From: Rhodohalobacter sp. 614A
GTDB lineage: Bacteria > Bacteroidota > Rhodothermia > Balneolales > Balneolaceae
DNA length: 64,000 nucleotides
NCBI RefSeq assembly: GCF_021462415.1
Contig: NZ_JAKEDS010000001.1
Location: 2,080,273 to 2,144,272, forward strand
Direction of reading: 5' to 3'
Every line of letters begins with the position of its first letter. Position 1 is the first letter of the stretch. The position numbers and the translations under genes were made by a program. The notes beneath the pieces are model-generated. The model was not told the origin of the DNA and ran no database searches. It worked only from the letters and a program-made list of their open reading frames with translations. Shown one piece after another: positions 9,594 to 19,211 of the stretch.

Positions 9594-10103
9594 CTATTCA
9601 TTTGCAATCTGTGTGATTGCACTATCTATTGGGATTCTGTAAATACCCGCTTCGGCATCTACAACACCAAAGGAATTGAGCGTTTCCTGTTCATTAAGCT
9701 TCATTTCGTCAATTTCGTAGAATTGGCTTTGCTCAGATCGAAGAATGGTGGCCGAGGATTCGGTATAATTATGTATAAACATAATAGACTGGATAATGAC
9801 CAACATCATAACAATTCCAAAAACGGACCAGAACATTAATCGTTTATAGTTGAGCCGGTCAAAATTGGCTCCATAATTTACAGACTCTATAAACTCCTCT
9901 GTAGCTTCCAGGGAAACGTCTTCTTCCTTGGTAACAGTTGCAACGTCGCTGACGTCGGTTTCGCGTATCCAATTTCTAATTTCTTCTTCAGAAACACCAT
10001 GTTTTTCAGAAAGCTTTGTGATGGCATCTTCGCCACCGGAGGCTGCCTCTAAAGCAATCTGCTTTTTTTCTTCATCAGTAAATGTTTTTTGCTGCTTACT
10101 CAT
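9594..10103 (-). CDS. Unrecognised HTH-plus-transmembrane protein in the ACIII/caa3 operon
   Basis: This 169-aa protein is not a known ACIII or oxidase subunit. Residues about 8-46 (FTDEEKKQIALEA through SEEEIRNWIRE) look like the helix-turn-helix of IS3-type transposases (HTH_Tnp_1 pattern), but no transposase domain follows. A linker and one strong transmembrane helix (about 90-110) come next, then a 55-residue region that would lie outside the cytoplasm. It sits 21 bases after actF and 15 before the SCO gene, inside the operon and with similar codon use. An assembly or redox-sensing role is possible but is inference only. Confidence 0.8.
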   Translation of the reverse strand: MSKQQKTFTDEEKKQIALEAASGGEDAITKLSEKHGVSEEEIRNWIRETDVSDVATVTKEEDVSLEATEEFIESVNYGANFDRLNYKRLMFWSVFGIVMMLVIIQSIMFIHNYTESSATILRSEQSQFYEIDEMKLNEQETLNSFGVVDAEAGIYRIPIDSAITQIANE

Positions 10104-10124
10104 ACTGGTAAAATTTACAAATGA

Positions 10125-11324
10125 TTATTGATGATACGTTTTGTGAAGTGAATCCGAAAGTTTGGGATCGTTCACCGGAACCATGTTGTGTTTCTTGAAC
10201 CGTTGGAAAAAGAGTCCCATAAAAATGCCGCCGAGACCGATCAATGTGGCAAAATCAAGCCAGCTAAAAGAAATTCCGTGTTGGTGCAGTGTTGGCATCG
10301 CAATCCAGTACAATTCGAGGAAATGCATGACAATTACAAGTACGGATATACCGATTAATATTTTGTGATTGTGTTTGGTATCGCGGTTTAACAGAACAAT
10401 AAACGGAATGGCAAACCGGCAGATAATCAAAGCATAGCTGATGTAAGCCCAGCTTCCTTCAAGCCTGTGATAAAACCAAAGAGTTTCTTCCGGAATGTTT
10501 GCGTAATAAATCAAAAGTAACTGGCTGAATGCGATATATGCGTAGAAAACAGTGAATCCAAAGAACCAGGCTCCAAGATCGTAAATGTGGGATTTTTGGA
10601 TGGTATTTTCGAGAATACCTTTTCTGTGCATCCAGAAAATAAAAAGAATTAAAATAGGGAAGAGTGCCTGGAAGCTCATCGCAAAAAAGTAAACGCCGAA
10701 CATCGTTGAAAACCAATGTGGATCGAGCGACATCAACCAGTCAAAACTTGCAAATGCAACGGTTAAGGCAAAGGCCAGAATACCGGGTGCACTCAGTTTT
10801 TTGAGCAGCTCCGTAAGGCCCCAGTCATTCGTTCTGTCCATCTTCACAGATACCTGATGCAGTTTATAACCCAGGAATCCCCAAACAGCGAAGTAGATAA
10901 ACTGTCGAATAACAAAAAACGAGGTGTTTAAATACGCTGTTTTTTGGGATAAAATAGGATCATGTGCAACGGCATCAACATGTGTCCAGTGGTAGAGGCT
11001 ATGCATTCCCAAAAGTACAGGGATAACAAAGATGGACCAAATCCAGAGGTTTGAAGCAAAGGATTCAGGAATTCTGCGGATCACCGTTCCCCAGGATGAT
11101 CGGGTAATATGATGAATCATCGTAAGAATGAGGGAAGCAAGTGCAATACTTGTATAGAAGGCAAAACTCGTCAGGTACGAAAAGAAGAACTGCTCTGAGT
11201 TCAGAAAATAACCTACGCCACTGGCAATTAAACCAACAATGCCAAACCCATAGAATGTTTTGGAAACGTCCAGGTTTTCCGGGAATTGGATTGAATCAGT
11301 AATTTTTGGACTTGTTGAAGCCAT
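10125..11324 (-). CDS. actF: Alternative complex III subunit ActF (quinol:cytochrome c oxidoreductase, membrane subunit)
   Basis: The 399-aa protein has about ten transmembrane helices (for example FYGFGIVGLIASGVGYFL, IFVIPVLLGMHSLYHW and FALTVAFASFDWLMSL). It matches ActF, the second NrfD/PsrC-like membrane subunit of ACIII. The motif SLDPHWFSTMFG is characteristic of the family. ActF pairs with ActC in the membrane and may contribute to quinol handling or proton conduction. It carries no cofactor motif of its own. It lies 24 bases downstream of actE and upstream of the oxidase genes, the usual order. Confidence 0.92.
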   Translation of the reverse strand: MASTSPKITDSIQFPENLDVSKTFYGFGIVGLIASGVGYFLNSEQFFFSYLTSFAFYTSIALASLILTMIHHITRSSWGTVIRRIPESFASNLWIWSIFVIPVLLGMHSLYHWTHVDAVAHDPILSQKTAYLNTSFFVIRQFIYFAVWGFLGYKLHQVSVKMDRTNDWGLTELLKKLSAPGILAFALTVAFASFDWLMSLDPHWFSTMFGVYFFAMSFQALFPILILFIFWMHRKGILENTIQKSHIYDLGAWFFGFTVFYAYIAFSQLLLIYYANIPEETLWFYHRLEGSWAYISYALIICRFAIPFIVLLNRDTKHNHKILIGISVLVIVMHFLELYWIAMPTLHQHGISFSWLDFATLIGLGGIFMGLFFQRFKKHNMVPVNDPKLSDSLHKTYHQ

Positions 11325-11348
11325 TTATTCTAAAATTTTTGATCGAAA

Positions 11349-12347
11349 TTATTCTTCAGATTCAGACTGGTCAGATAATGATTTAATGAATTCGATAAGC
11401 GATTCAATTTCGCTGTCGCTCAGATAATCGAACGGCACCATAGAAGGTGCAAACCCTTGAACAATCTGGGAGTTAGGTTCCCGGATAGATTGCCTGATGT
11501 AATCCTCGTCTGCAACTACGGTGGAACCATCTTCTAATGGTACATCATGACCAAAAAGATTCTGGAAAGTAGGGCCAACCAATCGTGTTCCGTCGGTTGA
11601 GTGACAGGTCTGGCAGGCATTTTGTGTATAAAGTTGTTCTCCTCTTTCAGCAGAAACTTCATCGCTTGCACCGGCGCTTCTTGCTTCTTCAAGGGCTGCC
11701 AGCTCTTCTTGTTCGGCCTGGTATTCCTGCTGAAGTTCGGCAAGGTCTACATCAAAACGACCCATTTCAGATTCAGGAACATTCTGACTTCGCTGCAATG
11801 CCCGGATATACGCAACAATAGCCCAGCGGTCTTGAACCTTAATCTGGGTAGCGTATGAAGGCATGGTTCGAATTCCGTTTGTAATAGCTGAGAAAAAGTG
11901 TCCATCCGGCATTTGGCGAATCAGATCGGTATGGAATGATGGTGCGGGTACATATCCGTATTGACCTGTCATAATAATTCCGCGACCGTTACCTACACCT
12001 CCGTGGCAAACGCTGCAATAAATGTCATATCGTTCTTTTCCGCGGTAGATCAGCTCTTTGGTTACTTCAACCGGAATTTCTGCGACCAGATCGCCACTTT
12101 CATTTAAACCCCGGTAATAGGCATCGTCTTGTTTAAGCATGCCGCGTGCAATGGTTCCTTCAACCTGGCGTCTCATCGCCATACTGTCTTCAAAAAAGGT
12201 ATTCACTTCCTGCGCATTATACCGTTCCTGGAAATCCATATTAGGATTTGGGTGAATCGGTGGCTTTTCAGAGATGTGCCCCCGGCAGGAGAGCATAAAC
12301 AAACCCGATAAAAGAAGGATGCTGATATTTTTCTTCGATAATCTCAT
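11349..12347 (-). CDS. actE: ACIII cytochrome c subunit ActE with an additional C-terminal cytochrome c domain
   Basis: I start at the ATG at 12347, 10 bases after the actD stop, because it gives a lipoprotein signal peptide (MRLSKKNISILLL, Cys21 after FMLS). A longer in-frame start at 12398 would overlap actD by 41 bases. The 332-aa product has the ActE heme site CSVCH at 111-115, a charged Glu/Gln/Ala-rich helical linker (about 205-235) and a second site CQTCH at 245-249. Ordinary ActE is monoheme, so the second domain is an addition. By hand alignment it matches the heme domain of CtaC in about 46 of 84 positions. ActE is the electron exit side of ACIII. Confidence 0.92.
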   Translation of the reverse strand: MRLSKKNISILLLSGLFMLSCRGHISEKPPIHPNPNMDFQERYNAQEVNTFFEDSMAMRRQVEGTIARGMLKQDDAYYRGLNESGDLVAEIPVEVTKELIYRGKERYDIYCSVCHGGVGNGRGIIMTGQYGYVPAPSFHTDLIRQMPDGHFFSAITNGIRTMPSYATQIKVQDRWAIVAYIRALQRSQNVPESEMGRFDVDLAELQQEYQAEQEELAALEEARSAGASDEVSAERGEQLYTQNACQTCHSTDGTRLVGPTFQNLFGHDVPLEDGSTVVADEDYIRQSIREPNSQIVQGFAPSMVPFDYLSDSEIESLIEFIKSLSDQSESEE

Positions 12348-12357
12348 AGTTAAGAAA

Positions 12358-12909
12358 CTATTCATCATAAATGGTTTCGATGTTTGTAGCTCCGGCATCT
12401 TTGAGGAACTTTGTCACTTTTTCTTCTTCGAACTGTGGATCTTCTGATTCTATGCAAACAAAAAATCCATCATCAGTTGCTCGTTGAAAATTTTCTGAAT
12501 TAAAAAGAGGATGATTGAATTTTGGCAAGCCATTCAGGAAAAACATTCCGAAAACAGCTCCAAAAGCCGAAAGTAATACGGTGAGCTCAAATGTGACTGG
12601 AATCCACGCCGGCACATTCGCCAAAGCCTTACCACTGATATTCATCGGATAGTCGAAAACCATAGTAAAGCTGATTAATGACAGAGCGCCAAGAAAACCG
12701 AGCATACCATGACCGAGAACAATCCATCCCAGTTTCGACTTTTTCAGGTTCATTGCCTTGTCGATACCGTGAATGGGAAAGGGGCTGAATGTATCAAAAT
12801 GCTGATAGCCGCTTTCAACAATAGATTTTGACGCGTCTGTCAATTCCTTTGGATTCCTGAACTCAGCAAGAATACCATAGATCGTCTTTTCTGAATTGTC
12901 TTTATTCAT
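12358..12909 (-). CDS. actD: ACIII subunit ActD (DUF3341)
   Basis: The 183-aa protein has a soluble N-terminal alpha/beta region containing the YGILAEFRNPKEL start and the FDTFSPFPIHGID stretch typical of DUF3341. Two central transmembrane helices (about 60-82 and 98-123) and a soluble C-terminal tail follow. ActD is a cofactor-free membrane subunit of alternative complex III. It sits between actC (7 bases) and actE (10 bases) in the canonical actABCDEF order, which makes the assignment secure even though the family has no enzymatic signature. Confidence 0.93.
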   Translation of the reverse strand: MNKDNSEKTIYGILAEFRNPKELTDASKSIVESGYQHFDTFSPFPIHGIDKAMNLKKSKLGWIVLGHGMLGFLGALSLISFTMVFDYPMNISGKALANVPAWIPVTFELTVLLSAFGAVFGMFFLNGLPKFNHPLFNSENFQRATDDGFFVCIESEDPQFEEEKVTKFLKDAGATNIETIYDE

Positions 12910-12916
12910 GACGTTA

Positions 12917-14347
12917 TCAATTAGTCTGATTTTTGTATGGTTCAGGGACTTCTACCTTCGGTGGTACATATTCACCGTTCTTATCATAATTATGAGGATC
13001 TGCCTGTGGCATGACTCCTTTTATTTCAGCAACCGCTACCATCGGCAAGAACCGAAGGAAGAGCAGGAAGAAGGTGAAGAACAAACCGAAGGTTCCAATA
13101 TATGTTGCCATATCCCAAATAGTGGGAGAGTAGTATCCCCAGGATGAAGGCAGGAAGTCGGTTGAGAGGGATGTAACGGTAATTACAAATCGCTCAAACC
13201 ACATTCCAATATTCACAATGATTGAGATGACAAACGTAAATGCTACGTTTCGTCGTAATTTCTTAGACCAGAAAAACTGGGGTGAGAATACGTTACAGGC
13301 AAACATAATCCAATAAGCCCAGGCATAAGGTCCGGCGGCACGAAGCATAAAAATTGCTTTCTCATATTCTACACCGCTATACCAGGCAATGAATTGCTCC
13401 ATAATGTAAGCGAAACCGACCATGGTACCGGTAACCAGTATAATCATATTCATCTTTTCCATATGATCGATGGTCATAATATCCTCAAGACCATAGATTT
13501 TTCGGCAGATGATCATCAGGGTTAATACCATGGCAAAACCTGAAAAAACAGCTCCGGCAACGAAGTAAGGAGGGAAAATTGTAGTGTGCCAACCAGGAAT
13601 GATGGACACGGCAAAGTCGAACGATACAATGGTGTGTACCGAAAGTACAAGTGGAGTCGCAAGACCCGCAAGAATCATATAAGCTTTTTCATAATTCCAC
13701 CAGTGTCGGTTACTTCCTCTCCAGCCGAGGGCAAAGGTTCCATAAGCCATTTTTCCGATTTTGCTTTTGATACGATCTCTGATCGTGGCAAAATCCGGAA
13801 CAAGGCCTACGTACCAGAATAAAAGCGATACTGTAAAATAGGTTGATACGGCAAACACGTCCCAAAGCAGCGGACTGTTAAAATTAGGCCACATCGACAT
13901 TTGGTTTGGAATCGGGAATACCCAGTAAATAACCCAGATACGACCTACGTGAATGCCCGGAAATATACCGGCACACATTACGGCAAAAATGGTCATAGCT
14001 TCAGCAAAACGGTTAATAGCCGTTCTCCAGCCCTGACGAAACAGGAATAAAATCGCTGAAATCAGTGTTCCGGCGTGACCAATACCCACCCACCATACAA
14101 AGTTGATAATTGCCCAACCCCAGCCAACAGGAGCATTAAGTCCCCAAATTCCGGTTCCTTGCCAAATGAGGTAGGCTATTGAAACAAGCAGAAGTAAGAG
14201 AAGCATGTTGGCAATGCCGAATGCAATGTACCACCCTTTCGGGGTAGGCCGGACATTAATGTCCGTAATCATTGCAGTTATGTCTTTAAAATCATGATTC
14301 CCCTTTATAAGAGCGGGCTCTGGAACGTATTTGTACGTTTTACTCAT
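12917..14347 (-). CDS. actC: ACIII subunit ActC (NrfD/PsrC-like quinol-binding membrane protein)
   Basis: This 476-aa polytopic membrane protein of about ten helices belongs to the NrfD/polysulfide reductase C family. Visible family stretches include [34 protein letters not shown] and [19 protein letters not shown]. In ACIII, ActC binds the quinol at the periplasmic side next to the ActB iron-sulfur clusters. It is 5 bases downstream of actB and 7 bases upstream of actD. The charged C-terminal tail is cytoplasmic by the usual topology. Confidence 0.94.
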   Translation of the reverse strand: MSKTYKYVPEPALIKGNHDFKDITAMITDINVRPTPKGWYIAFGIANMLLLLLLVSIAYLIWQGTGIWGLNAPVGWGWAIINFVWWVGIGHAGTLISAILFLFRQGWRTAINRFAEAMTIFAVMCAGIFPGIHVGRIWVIYWVFPIPNQMSMWPNFNSPLLWDVFAVSTYFTVSLLFWYVGLVPDFATIRDRIKSKIGKMAYGTFALGWRGSNRHWWNYEKAYMILAGLATPLVLSVHTIVSFDFAVSIIPGWHTTIFPPYFVAGAVFSGFAMVLTLMIICRKIYGLEDIMTIDHMEKMNMIILVTGTMVGFAYIMEQFIAWYSGVEYEKAIFMLRAAGPYAWAYWIMFACNVFSPQFFWSKKLRRNVAFTFVISIIVNIGMWFERFVITVTSLSTDFLPSSWGYYSPTIWDMATYIGTFGLFFTFFLLFLRFLPMVAVAEIKGVMPQADPHNYDKNGEYVPPKVEVPEPYKNQTN

Positions 14348-14352
14348 GTTTA

Positions 14353-17300
14353 CTAATGTTGCGAGTGAGTATCGTTGGTGGTTGTTTCTAATTCGGAATT
14401 CGGATTGCTCAGCTTGGCCAGGTAAGAAGTTCTTGGCCGAACATTCATTTCCTCGAGCATTACATAATTTCTGCTATTCATCTTTTGCTGAGAAACTACG
14501 CTGTCAGGATCTGTCAAATCGCCAAACGTAATGGCATTAGACGGGCAAGCCTGCTGGCAAGCGGTCTGAAAAGCTCCGTCTTGCGGCCTTGGTGTACCAC
14601 GTTCAATCTTGGATTTGATTTTAGCCCTGTTAACGCGCTGAACGCAATAGGTACATTTTTCCATCACACCACGGAAACGAACCGTTACATCCGGATTCAT
14701 TGCCATCTGTATAATTTCAGGATCATCTCCGGTGGTTAAATATTCTTTCGAGTAATTAAAGAAATTGAACCGGCGGACTTTAAATGGGCAGTTATTTGCA
14801 CAATATCGGGTACCAATACACCGGTTGTATGTCATTTGGTTCATGCCATCTTCACTATGTGTAGTGGCTGCAACCGGACAAACCTGCTCGCAAGGAGCCA
14901 TTTCGCAGTGCATACATGGTACCGGCTGGTGGTATGCTTCGGGATTTTCCATGTCACCCGCATAATATCGGTCATTTCGAATCCAGTGCATGATTCTTCG
15001 CCGGGCTACTTCCCGCTTACCTACAACAGGAATATTGTTCTCAGCCTGGCAGGCAATGGTACAAACTCCGCATCCAAAGCATGAGTTCAGGTCAATAGCC
15101 ATTCCCCATTGCGGTTCGTGGTTAGGGCCATATTGTTCATTAAAAAGCGAAATTGGCCCTTTTGAATCTCCTTCGTGAGCTGCTTCTTCCAAACCGGGAA
15201 CTTCATAACCGTGTTGACTTTCATAAGAAGCAAAGTCCGGGTTTTCTCTGTACTGTTCGATAGACGCTTTTCGGATCATGTCCCGCCCTTCGAGGCTTTG
15301 ATGATCCTGTGTACACGCAATGGTGTATGTAGAACCTGTTGCTTCCACTTCAGCAGCCTGGAAAAACAGATTTGAAGAGGTTCTTAATGGGAAGGTATTA
15401 ACACCCACTCCATCGGCTACGCGCCCAATATTCTCGCGTCCATATCCTGTTGTAAGTGTAATAGAATCATCGGCATGGCCAGGTTGAACCCACGCTGCAA
15501 TTTCAATCGCAGTATCTTCATTAACCGAAATTCGAACCATCGGAACTTCGTCACTGCTAAAGCTTCTTTCAGGATCAATTCCTAAACTTTCAGCGGTAGC
15601 CGGGCTCATTAGTGCCACATTATCCCACGTTACTTTTGTCATGGAATCTGGTAATTCCTGAAGCCAGCTAATATTGGCAAATCGTCCGTCGAAAAGTTTG
15701 CTATCTGGTTTGATAACTATTTCGATACCATCGACCATTTTGCTGCCCTGATCTTCCTGTATGGCCTGTGCAAAATTACCCGTTAATGAAACAGCAACAT
15801 TGTTGAACCCGCTGTCTGCATCAATACCGTCATGCAGGATCTGTTCCCATTGATCTTCAAAATTTCCGGGAAGCGAGCCTTGCCAGGTTTCTCTGACGAG
15901 ATCGTAACCAGAGGGTTCTTCTCCGCTGAGAATGGCATCTAATAATTCAATTTCACTGATTCCGCCGAACAAAGGCTGAATTTGAGGTTGAATAATAGAG
16001 CGTTGGCCGGAATAAGAGAGGCCGTCACCCCAGGATTCAAGAAAGTGTGCACGATTCACATGCCATGTACACAGGCGTGAAGTTTCGGTCACATAATCAG
16101 ACAGATGGATCGTGGTATCTGTATTTTCAAGTGCTTCCACGATACCCAAATCAGAAGGAGCTGTATAGGCTACATCGGTTCCAATAAGAACTGCAGTAGA
16201 ATAAGTTCCTGATTTTAGATCACTAATAGCTGTTGAAAATGCCTCATTTTCATTTCGGTCATTCTGGAATGGCAATTCGTGATACGTTACAGTAGTATCT
16301 ACATTGCCAAGAGCCGCATTCATAGCTGCAACAGCTGCATGAACGGCCGGTGAATACTGAGAACCAACGGTAAGAACCGAGCTTCCCTGATTATTCAGTA
16401 AATCATCAACAAGAGCATTCATCCAATCGCTCTGGCTATAGTCGTTGGAAATACCTCTGAATGCATCCAATCCGCTTACTTGTTGAGACAATCGTCCCGC
16501 AAGCGCATAAATAAAAGAAGGGATGTGAGAGGTTTTAACCCGTAACCTGTGATCAGCAAAAGAACCGGTACTTGTGAAACTGTTTTCTACACAGTAAATC
16601 CGTGAAATTTCGTCTTCAGGAGAGGTAACCTTACGGGTTTCATTTACATTGTAGACATTCTCAACGCTATTCTTATTGGCATGCGGACTCATGAAGTCAT
16701 CATCGAGCGAGACAATAATATTTGCGCTTTCAAAATGATTAACTGTTCGCAGCCGCTGTCCAAAAGCGATTTGAGTACCTTCAATCGCATTGTTATCGTT
16801 GAATGGTTCAAATGTTACCCATTCGGCATTTGGAAATTGTTCTAAAATCTGTTCCTTCAGCCTTTGATAGGTAGGCGAGGAGTTTGCTTCATCAATAAAA
16901 AGAATGGGTTGTTCGCGATCTTCAAAATGTTCTGCCGCAAAAAGTACAAAATCTGCAGTGGTTGAATTTTCTCCATTTAAAATAGGAGAGCGTGAACGAT
17001 CGGGATCGTATAAACTGAGAATGGCGGCCTGGTGATAAATATTTGTACCGCCGTGGCTGCTGGGATGCTCCTCATTCCCTTCAATTTTTCTGGGACGCCC
17101 TTCAATGGTTTCAACTAATAGTCCTGTAACAGCATCCTGAAAAGGCATGGCTGTTGCGTAAAAAAGAGGTTCTCCCAACACAACATCTTCCGGCATTTTC
17201 GAAAATGGAAGAATTTTTTGAACCGGTTTACGGCAAGAAGCGAAACCCGCGAGAGCAATAGAAGCGCCCATAACCCGAAGGAAACTTCTTCGGGATACCT

Positions 17301-17421
17301 GGTCAGTCATTTCTGTGGCATTCTCGGGAAATTCTCGTTCTACATATTTTTGATACTCTTTATTTTGAGCAAGCTCGTTTAAGCTTTTCCAGTATGTAGT
17401 TTGATTTGACTGATCACTCAT
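14353..17421 (-). CDS. actB: ACIII subunit ActB (fused molybdopterin-like and four-cluster ferredoxin protein)
   Basis: The 1022-aa protein has a twin-arginine motif ([10 protein letters not shown], residues 43-52) followed by Cys63 in GFASC, consistent with Tat export and lipidation as known for ActB. A long region related to molybdopterin oxidoreductases follows; in this family it binds no molybdopterin. From about residue 780 the ferredoxin part carries cysteine clusters [31 protein letters not shown] and CTYC with CQQACP. These hold the Fe-S clusters that take electrons from quinol at ActC. It lies 55 bases after actA. Confidence 0.95.
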   Translation of the reverse strand: MSDQSNQTTYWKSLNELAQNKEYQKYVEREFPENATEMTDQVSRRSFLRVMGASIALAGFASCRKPVQKILPFSKMPEDVVLGEPLFYATAMPFQDAVTGLLVETIEGRPRKIEGNEEHPSSHGGTNIYHQAAILSLYDPDRSRSPILNGENSTTADFVLFAAEHFEDREQPILFIDEANSSPTYQRLKEQILEQFPNAEWVTFEPFNDNNAIEGTQIAFGQRLRTVNHFESANIIVSLDDDFMSPHANKNSVENVYNVNETRKVTSPEDEISRIYCVENSFTSTGSFADHRLRVKTSHIPSFIYALAGRLSQQVSGLDAFRGISNDYSQSDWMNALVDDLLNNQGSSVLTVGSQYSPAVHAAVAAMNAALGNVDTTVTYHELPFQNDRNENEAFSTAISDLKSGTYSTAVLIGTDVAYTAPSDLGIVEALENTDTTIHLSDYVTETSRLCTWHVNRAHFLESWGDGLSYSGQRSIIQPQIQPLFGGISEIELLDAILSGEEPSGYDLVRETWQGSLPGNFEDQWEQILHDGIDADSGFNNVAVSLTGNFAQAIQEDQGSKMVDGIEIVIKPDSKLFDGRFANISWLQELPDSMTKVTWDNVALMSPATAESLGIDPERSFSSDEVPMVRISVNEDTAIEIAAWVQPGHADDSITLTTGYGRENIGRVADGVGVNTFPLRTSSNLFFQAAEVEATGSTYTIACTQDHQSLEGRDMIRKASIEQYRENPDFASYESQHGYEVPGLEEAAHEGDSKGPISLFNEQYGPNHEPQWGMAIDLNSCFGCGVCTIACQAENNIPVVGKREVARRRIMHWIRNDRYYAGDMENPEAYHQPVPCMHCEMAPCEQVCPVAATTHSEDGMNQMTYNRCIGTRYCANNCPFKVRRFNFFNYSKEYLTTGDDPEIIQMAMNPDVTVRFRGVMEKCTYCVQRVNRAKIKSKIERGTPRPQDGAFQTACQQACPSNAITFGDLTDPDSVVSQQKMNSRNYVMLEEMNVRPRTSYLAKLSNPNSELETTTNDTHSQH

Positions 17422-17476
17422 TCTTTACAGAATATTTTGTTTAAAACTCATAATTAATAAGGGAGCGAAACAACGG

Positions 17477-18121
17477 TTAGTAATGACATCCCTGGCAATA
17501 CGTAGGAGCACTGATGTTGTGTTTAGCAACCAGCTCAAGTCCAAGTTCAATTTGATTTTCAACACTGTAACCCATCGTGGTTACTTCAGATACGGGACGC
17601 AGATGTTGTTCCGGCGCCCGGTGGCAATCGAGGCACCAACCCATACTAAGCGGTTTGGCCTGGAAAACCTGTTCCATTCTGTCGATTCTTCCGTGGCATG
17701 ATTCACAACCAACTCCAACGTTTACGTGCGCTGCATGATTGAAATAAGCATAATCGGGAAGCATGTGTACCCGTGTCCATTGCATGGGCTCTCCGGTCTC
17801 CCAGCTTTCCCGAATGGGCGCAAGATTTTCACTGTCCGTTAAAATCTGGCTGTGACAGTTCATACAAGTTTGTGTTGCAGGGATATTTGCATATCGTGAC
17901 TCTTCAACCTGAGTGTGGCAGTATTTACAATCCATTCCCAACTGGCCGGCATGAATTTTATGGCTGAACGGAACCGGTTGTTCTGGAGAATAGCCAACGT
18001 CTATAAATTCAGGAGAGAAGAAGTACCAAATACAAAAAACGATAGCATTTAAAAATATAATAGAGCCTAAAAGAATTCGTCGGGGTGCTTCGTTTGTCCA
18101 CTTAGGAAAAATCTGAGCCAT
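17477..18121 (-). CDS. actA: ACIII pentaheme cytochrome c subunit ActA
   Basis: The 214-aa protein has one N-terminal membrane helix (about 16-36) and exactly five CxxCH heme c sites: CKYCH (65), CMNCH (86), CESCH (139), CLDCH (163) and CQGCH (209). This is the ActA pattern. It accepts electrons from ActB and passes them toward ActE outside the cytoplasmic membrane. It is the first gene of the minus-strand respiratory operon, preceded by a 445-base divergent promoter region. Confidence 0.95.
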   Translation of the reverse strand: MAQIFPKWTNEAPRRILLGSIIFLNAIVFCIWYFFSPEFIDVGYSPEQPVPFSHKIHAGQLGMDCKYCHTQVEESRYANIPATQTCMNCHSQILTDSENLAPIRESWETGEPMQWTRVHMLPDYAYFNHAAHVNVGVGCESCHGRIDRMEQVFQAKPLSMGWCLDCHRAPEQHLRPVSEVTTMGYSVENQIELGLELVAKHNISAPTYCQGCHY

Positions 18122-18566
18122 AAATGAATTTGGATATAACCTGTTTCAAAAAAATGCTTTGGTATTTAGCGTCAAAAGGTACCGAATATATTCAAATCTG
18201 CATACCTGATTTGCACTCAAAATTAATATTTAAAATGAATCTAAATAACCAAAGGTGTTATTGATTAAAACCTCATTGAAAATGCGGCAGTAAGATAGGA
18301 CACAGAGCAAATAATTGCTCATAAAACAGCAATTTTTTTTGAGTTTTGGTTTGAAAGCGAATGAGGTTTGAATTCGAACATGACTATCACTTTAAAAAAT
18401 CTTGAATGATAGGTATTTAGCAATTGTAACAAACCGAATGAAATGGAGATAAACAAATGTTTATTTCGGGAATTTTTGATGAACCGATGGAATTATACTC
18501 ATCAAAAAAGTAATAAAACCGTATTTTTGTGCGTGGAAAATTTTTTAAAATTCTAAAGAAGTTTGA
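18122..18566. promoter_or_regulatory. Divergent control region between the ACIII operon and the DUF420 gene
   Basis: This 445-base AT-rich stretch has no convincing gene. It holds a near-perfect 14-base palindrome at 18366-18379 (GTTTGAATTCGAAC) and a 6-base-stem hairpin at 18305-18320 (GAGCAA, ATAA, TTGCTC). Elements like the Bacteroidota -7 box (TAnnTTTG) occur on the plus strand at 18522-18529 (TATTTTTG), ahead of the DUF420 gene, and on the minus strand at 18218-18225 (TAATTTTG), ahead of actA. A CAAA/TTTG at 18250-18253 is spaced too widely from the latter to be a good -33 box. Both promoters are guesses; the palindrome is a candidate operator. Confidence 0.35.
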
Positions 18567-19136
18567 ATGAAATCGACATTAGATAAAGAACTAACGGTAC
18601 AATTTTTAAAAGAAATTAGTGTCAAGAAAGCAATTGCTACCATTTTAGTAGTGAGCCTTGCTGCGTTCCTGTTTTTAATTTACCTGCTTTACTTCAGTGA
18701 TTCTGCCGGCGCTTCGGAAAGCTGGGTTCGGCAATTGCCGGCTCTTAATGCTTTTTTAAACAGCGTAAGCACTGTTCTGATTCTCTCAGGATACGTGGCT
18801 ATTCGAAAGAGGAAATACAAGGTTCATATGCGGTTTATGCTTACTGCCTTTATTACATCGAGTTTATTTCTGATTAGTTACCTGGTTTATCATCATTATG
18901 CCGGTGATACACCCTTTCCCGGTCAGGGATGGATTCGGCCGGTCTACTTCACCATTCTGATTTCGCACATTATACTCTCAGCATTTGTAGTGCCATTGGT
19001 TTTAACGAGTTATTATTTTGCATTCTCAGGCAAGTTTAAGACACATCGAAAAGTTTCGAAGTGGACATTCCCAATCTGGCTCTATGTTTCTATAACAGGA
19101 GTTGTGATTTTCTTTTTGTTGAATGCTTATGTATGA
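18567..19136 (+). CDS. DUF420 family membrane protein
   Basis: The 189-aa protein has about five transmembrane helices with the DUF420 patterns LPALNAFLNSVSTVLILSGY, YKVHMRFMLTAFITSSLFL and HRKVSKWTFPIWLYVSITGV, and conserved histidines (HMRFM, ISHIILS, HRKVSKW). DUF420 proteins are repeatedly found beside heme-copper oxidase genes and resemble CtaM-type assembly factors. Here the gene is divergent from the ACIII-caa3 operon, which supports a role in oxidase assembly; that role is inferred. Its start is unambiguous, with no SD sequence. Confidence 0.88.
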   Translation: MKSTLDKELTVQFLKEISVKKAIATILVVSLAAFLFLIYLLYFSDSAGASESWVRQLPALNAFLNSVSTVLILSGYVAIRKRKYKVHMRFMLTAFITSSLFLISYLVYHHYAGDTPFPGQGWIRPVYFTILISHIILSAFVVPLVLTSYYFAFSGKFKTHRKVSKWTFPIWLYVSITGVVIFFLLNAYV

Positions 19137-19145
19137 AAATAAAAA

Positions 19146-19170
19146 TGGCGCAAGCGAAACGCTTGCGCCA
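19146..19170. terminator. Hairpin between convergent genes, probably a bidirectional terminator
   Basis: A perfect 11-bp stem with a 3-base loop (TGGCGCAAGCG, AAA, CGCTTGCGCCA) lies 9 bases after the DUF420 stop and 41 bases beyond the stop of the convergent UPF0173 gene. The A-run on its left gives a T-run for minus-strand transcripts. The plus side has only a weak T stretch. The core GCGCAAGCG/CGCTTGCGC also resembles the central hairpin of the repeat at 353-367, so it could be a repeat remnant used as a terminator. Confidence 0.6.
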
Positions 19171-19211
19171 TCAAAACAGGTTCGCTGACCTGCAAAAATG
19201 ATTGGTGTACT

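Noticed and set aside
9594-10103. Transposase or insertion-sequence remnant
   Set aside because: Only the HTH part resembles a transposase; there is no catalytic domain, no inverted repeat ends and the gene fits the operon with normal spacing.
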